Shown piece after piece: positions 5,543-5,673 of a DNA stretch of 5,673 nucleotides; the first letter of the stretch is position 1, and each line of letters begins with the position of its first letter. The notes below the pieces were generated by a model. That model saw only the letters and a program-made list of their open reading frames with translations, did no database searches and was not told where the DNA came from. A program made the translations under genes and the position numbers. Origin of the DNA: Planctomycetaceae bacterium (lineage in GTDB: Bacteria; Planctomycetota; Planctomycetia; Planctomycetales; Planctomycetaceae); the NCBI GenBank assembly GCA_016765335.1, contig JAESQE010000551.1, forward strand, positions 1-5,673, read 5' to 3'.

Positions 5543-5673
5543 CAAGGCGAGTTTTGGCATCTTGCTGGCGTGATGCGTCACGAAGATTTAGTAAGGTGAC
5601 TGCTACGACTGTTAGCAAAGCAATCGCCGGTTCTAAGCGGACGGTCGAGTTGAACTGCATGTCTTCAATTTGA
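5526..5673 (-). pseudogene. Broken IS4-family transposase, part of the C-terminal domain
   Basis: Read from the right edge on the minus strand, 48 codons (5672-5529) end at TGA 5526-5528. The peptide contains MQFNSTVRLEPAIALLTVVA followed by VTLLNLRDASRQQDAKTR. This matches my memory of the C-terminal (Tn5 dimerisation-like) region of planctomycete IS4-type transposases, where a helix of the form LLxVVAVxLLxLRDxxR is followed by DAKTRPAT and some 80 or more further residues. Here the frame stops a few residues after KTRLAT, where the sequence passes into the GTAGG repeat. The gene is therefore cut short at its 3' end, and its 5' part, with the DDE core if still present, lies outside the window. 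A second small mobile sequence or a deletion may have cut it. No terminal inverted repeats or target duplication can be identified. Confidence 0.6.

Noticed and set aside
5443..5673. 76-codon plus-strand frame to the right edge
   Set aside because: Its ATG lies directly behind the T-run of the terminator, no ribosome site precedes it, it runs through hairpin repeats, and the opposite strand there reads as a transposase fragment.
1..5673. CRISPR array, tRNA or rRNA genes
   Set aside because: No regularly spaced direct repeats and no cloverleaf or rRNA-like conserved stretches were seen on reading both strands.

Overview
The window looks like a piece of a planctomycete chromosome of moderate GC content, possibly from a Gimesia- or Thalassoglobus-like member of the Planctomycetaceae. 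This is inferred from the kind of proteins: a soluble FHA plus Hanks-type Ser/Thr kinase, a membrane-anchored coiled-coil protein with an acidic DxDGDG loop, a stand-alone KaiC-like ATPase, and a relic that reads like the IS4-family transposases of that phylum. It also rests on long AT-rich intergenic spaces carrying GTAGG-headed GC hairpins. No marker gene fixes the taxonomy.

Layout from left to right. Positions 1-127 (+) hold the last 41 codons of a small lipoprotein-like gene that starts outside the window. It converges on a KaiC/RecA-type ATPase gene (185-1081, -), which has its own ribosome binding site and a promoter whose -10 box lies inside an 8-bp inverted repeat. A 450-bp spacer (1082-1531) with palindromes and a repeat-like hairpin separates it from the FHA-kinase gene (1532-3019, -). 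That gene probably starts at a non-ATG codon; an ATG followed at once by TAA lies in frame 57 bases upstream. The roughly 750-bp divergent intergenic space (about 3083-3839) contains a candidate kinase promoter, several palindromes and a hairpin with a T-run. It leads into a 511-aa gene on the plus strand (3840-5375) for a protein with one membrane segment, a long coiled coil, a beta-rich domain, a possible BRCT-like domain and a basic repetitive tail. A strong intrinsic terminator (5408-5442) closes that gene. The right end (5461-5673) is repeat-rich and carries a broken transposase C-terminal fragment on the minus strand.

How the genes might work together. The kinase combines a phosphothreonine-reading module with a Ser/Thr kinase, and a structural membrane protein is transcribed divergently from it. 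Substrate or partner relationships are conceivable but not shown by the sequence. The ATPase lies downstream of the kinase on the same strand, but the wide gap and its own promoter argue against a tight operon. I do not see a complete new defence, secretion or CRISPR-type system. The most unusual points are the KaiC-like ATPase without the usual glutamate pair, the odd kinase start region, the architecture of the 511-aa protein, and the repeat elements.
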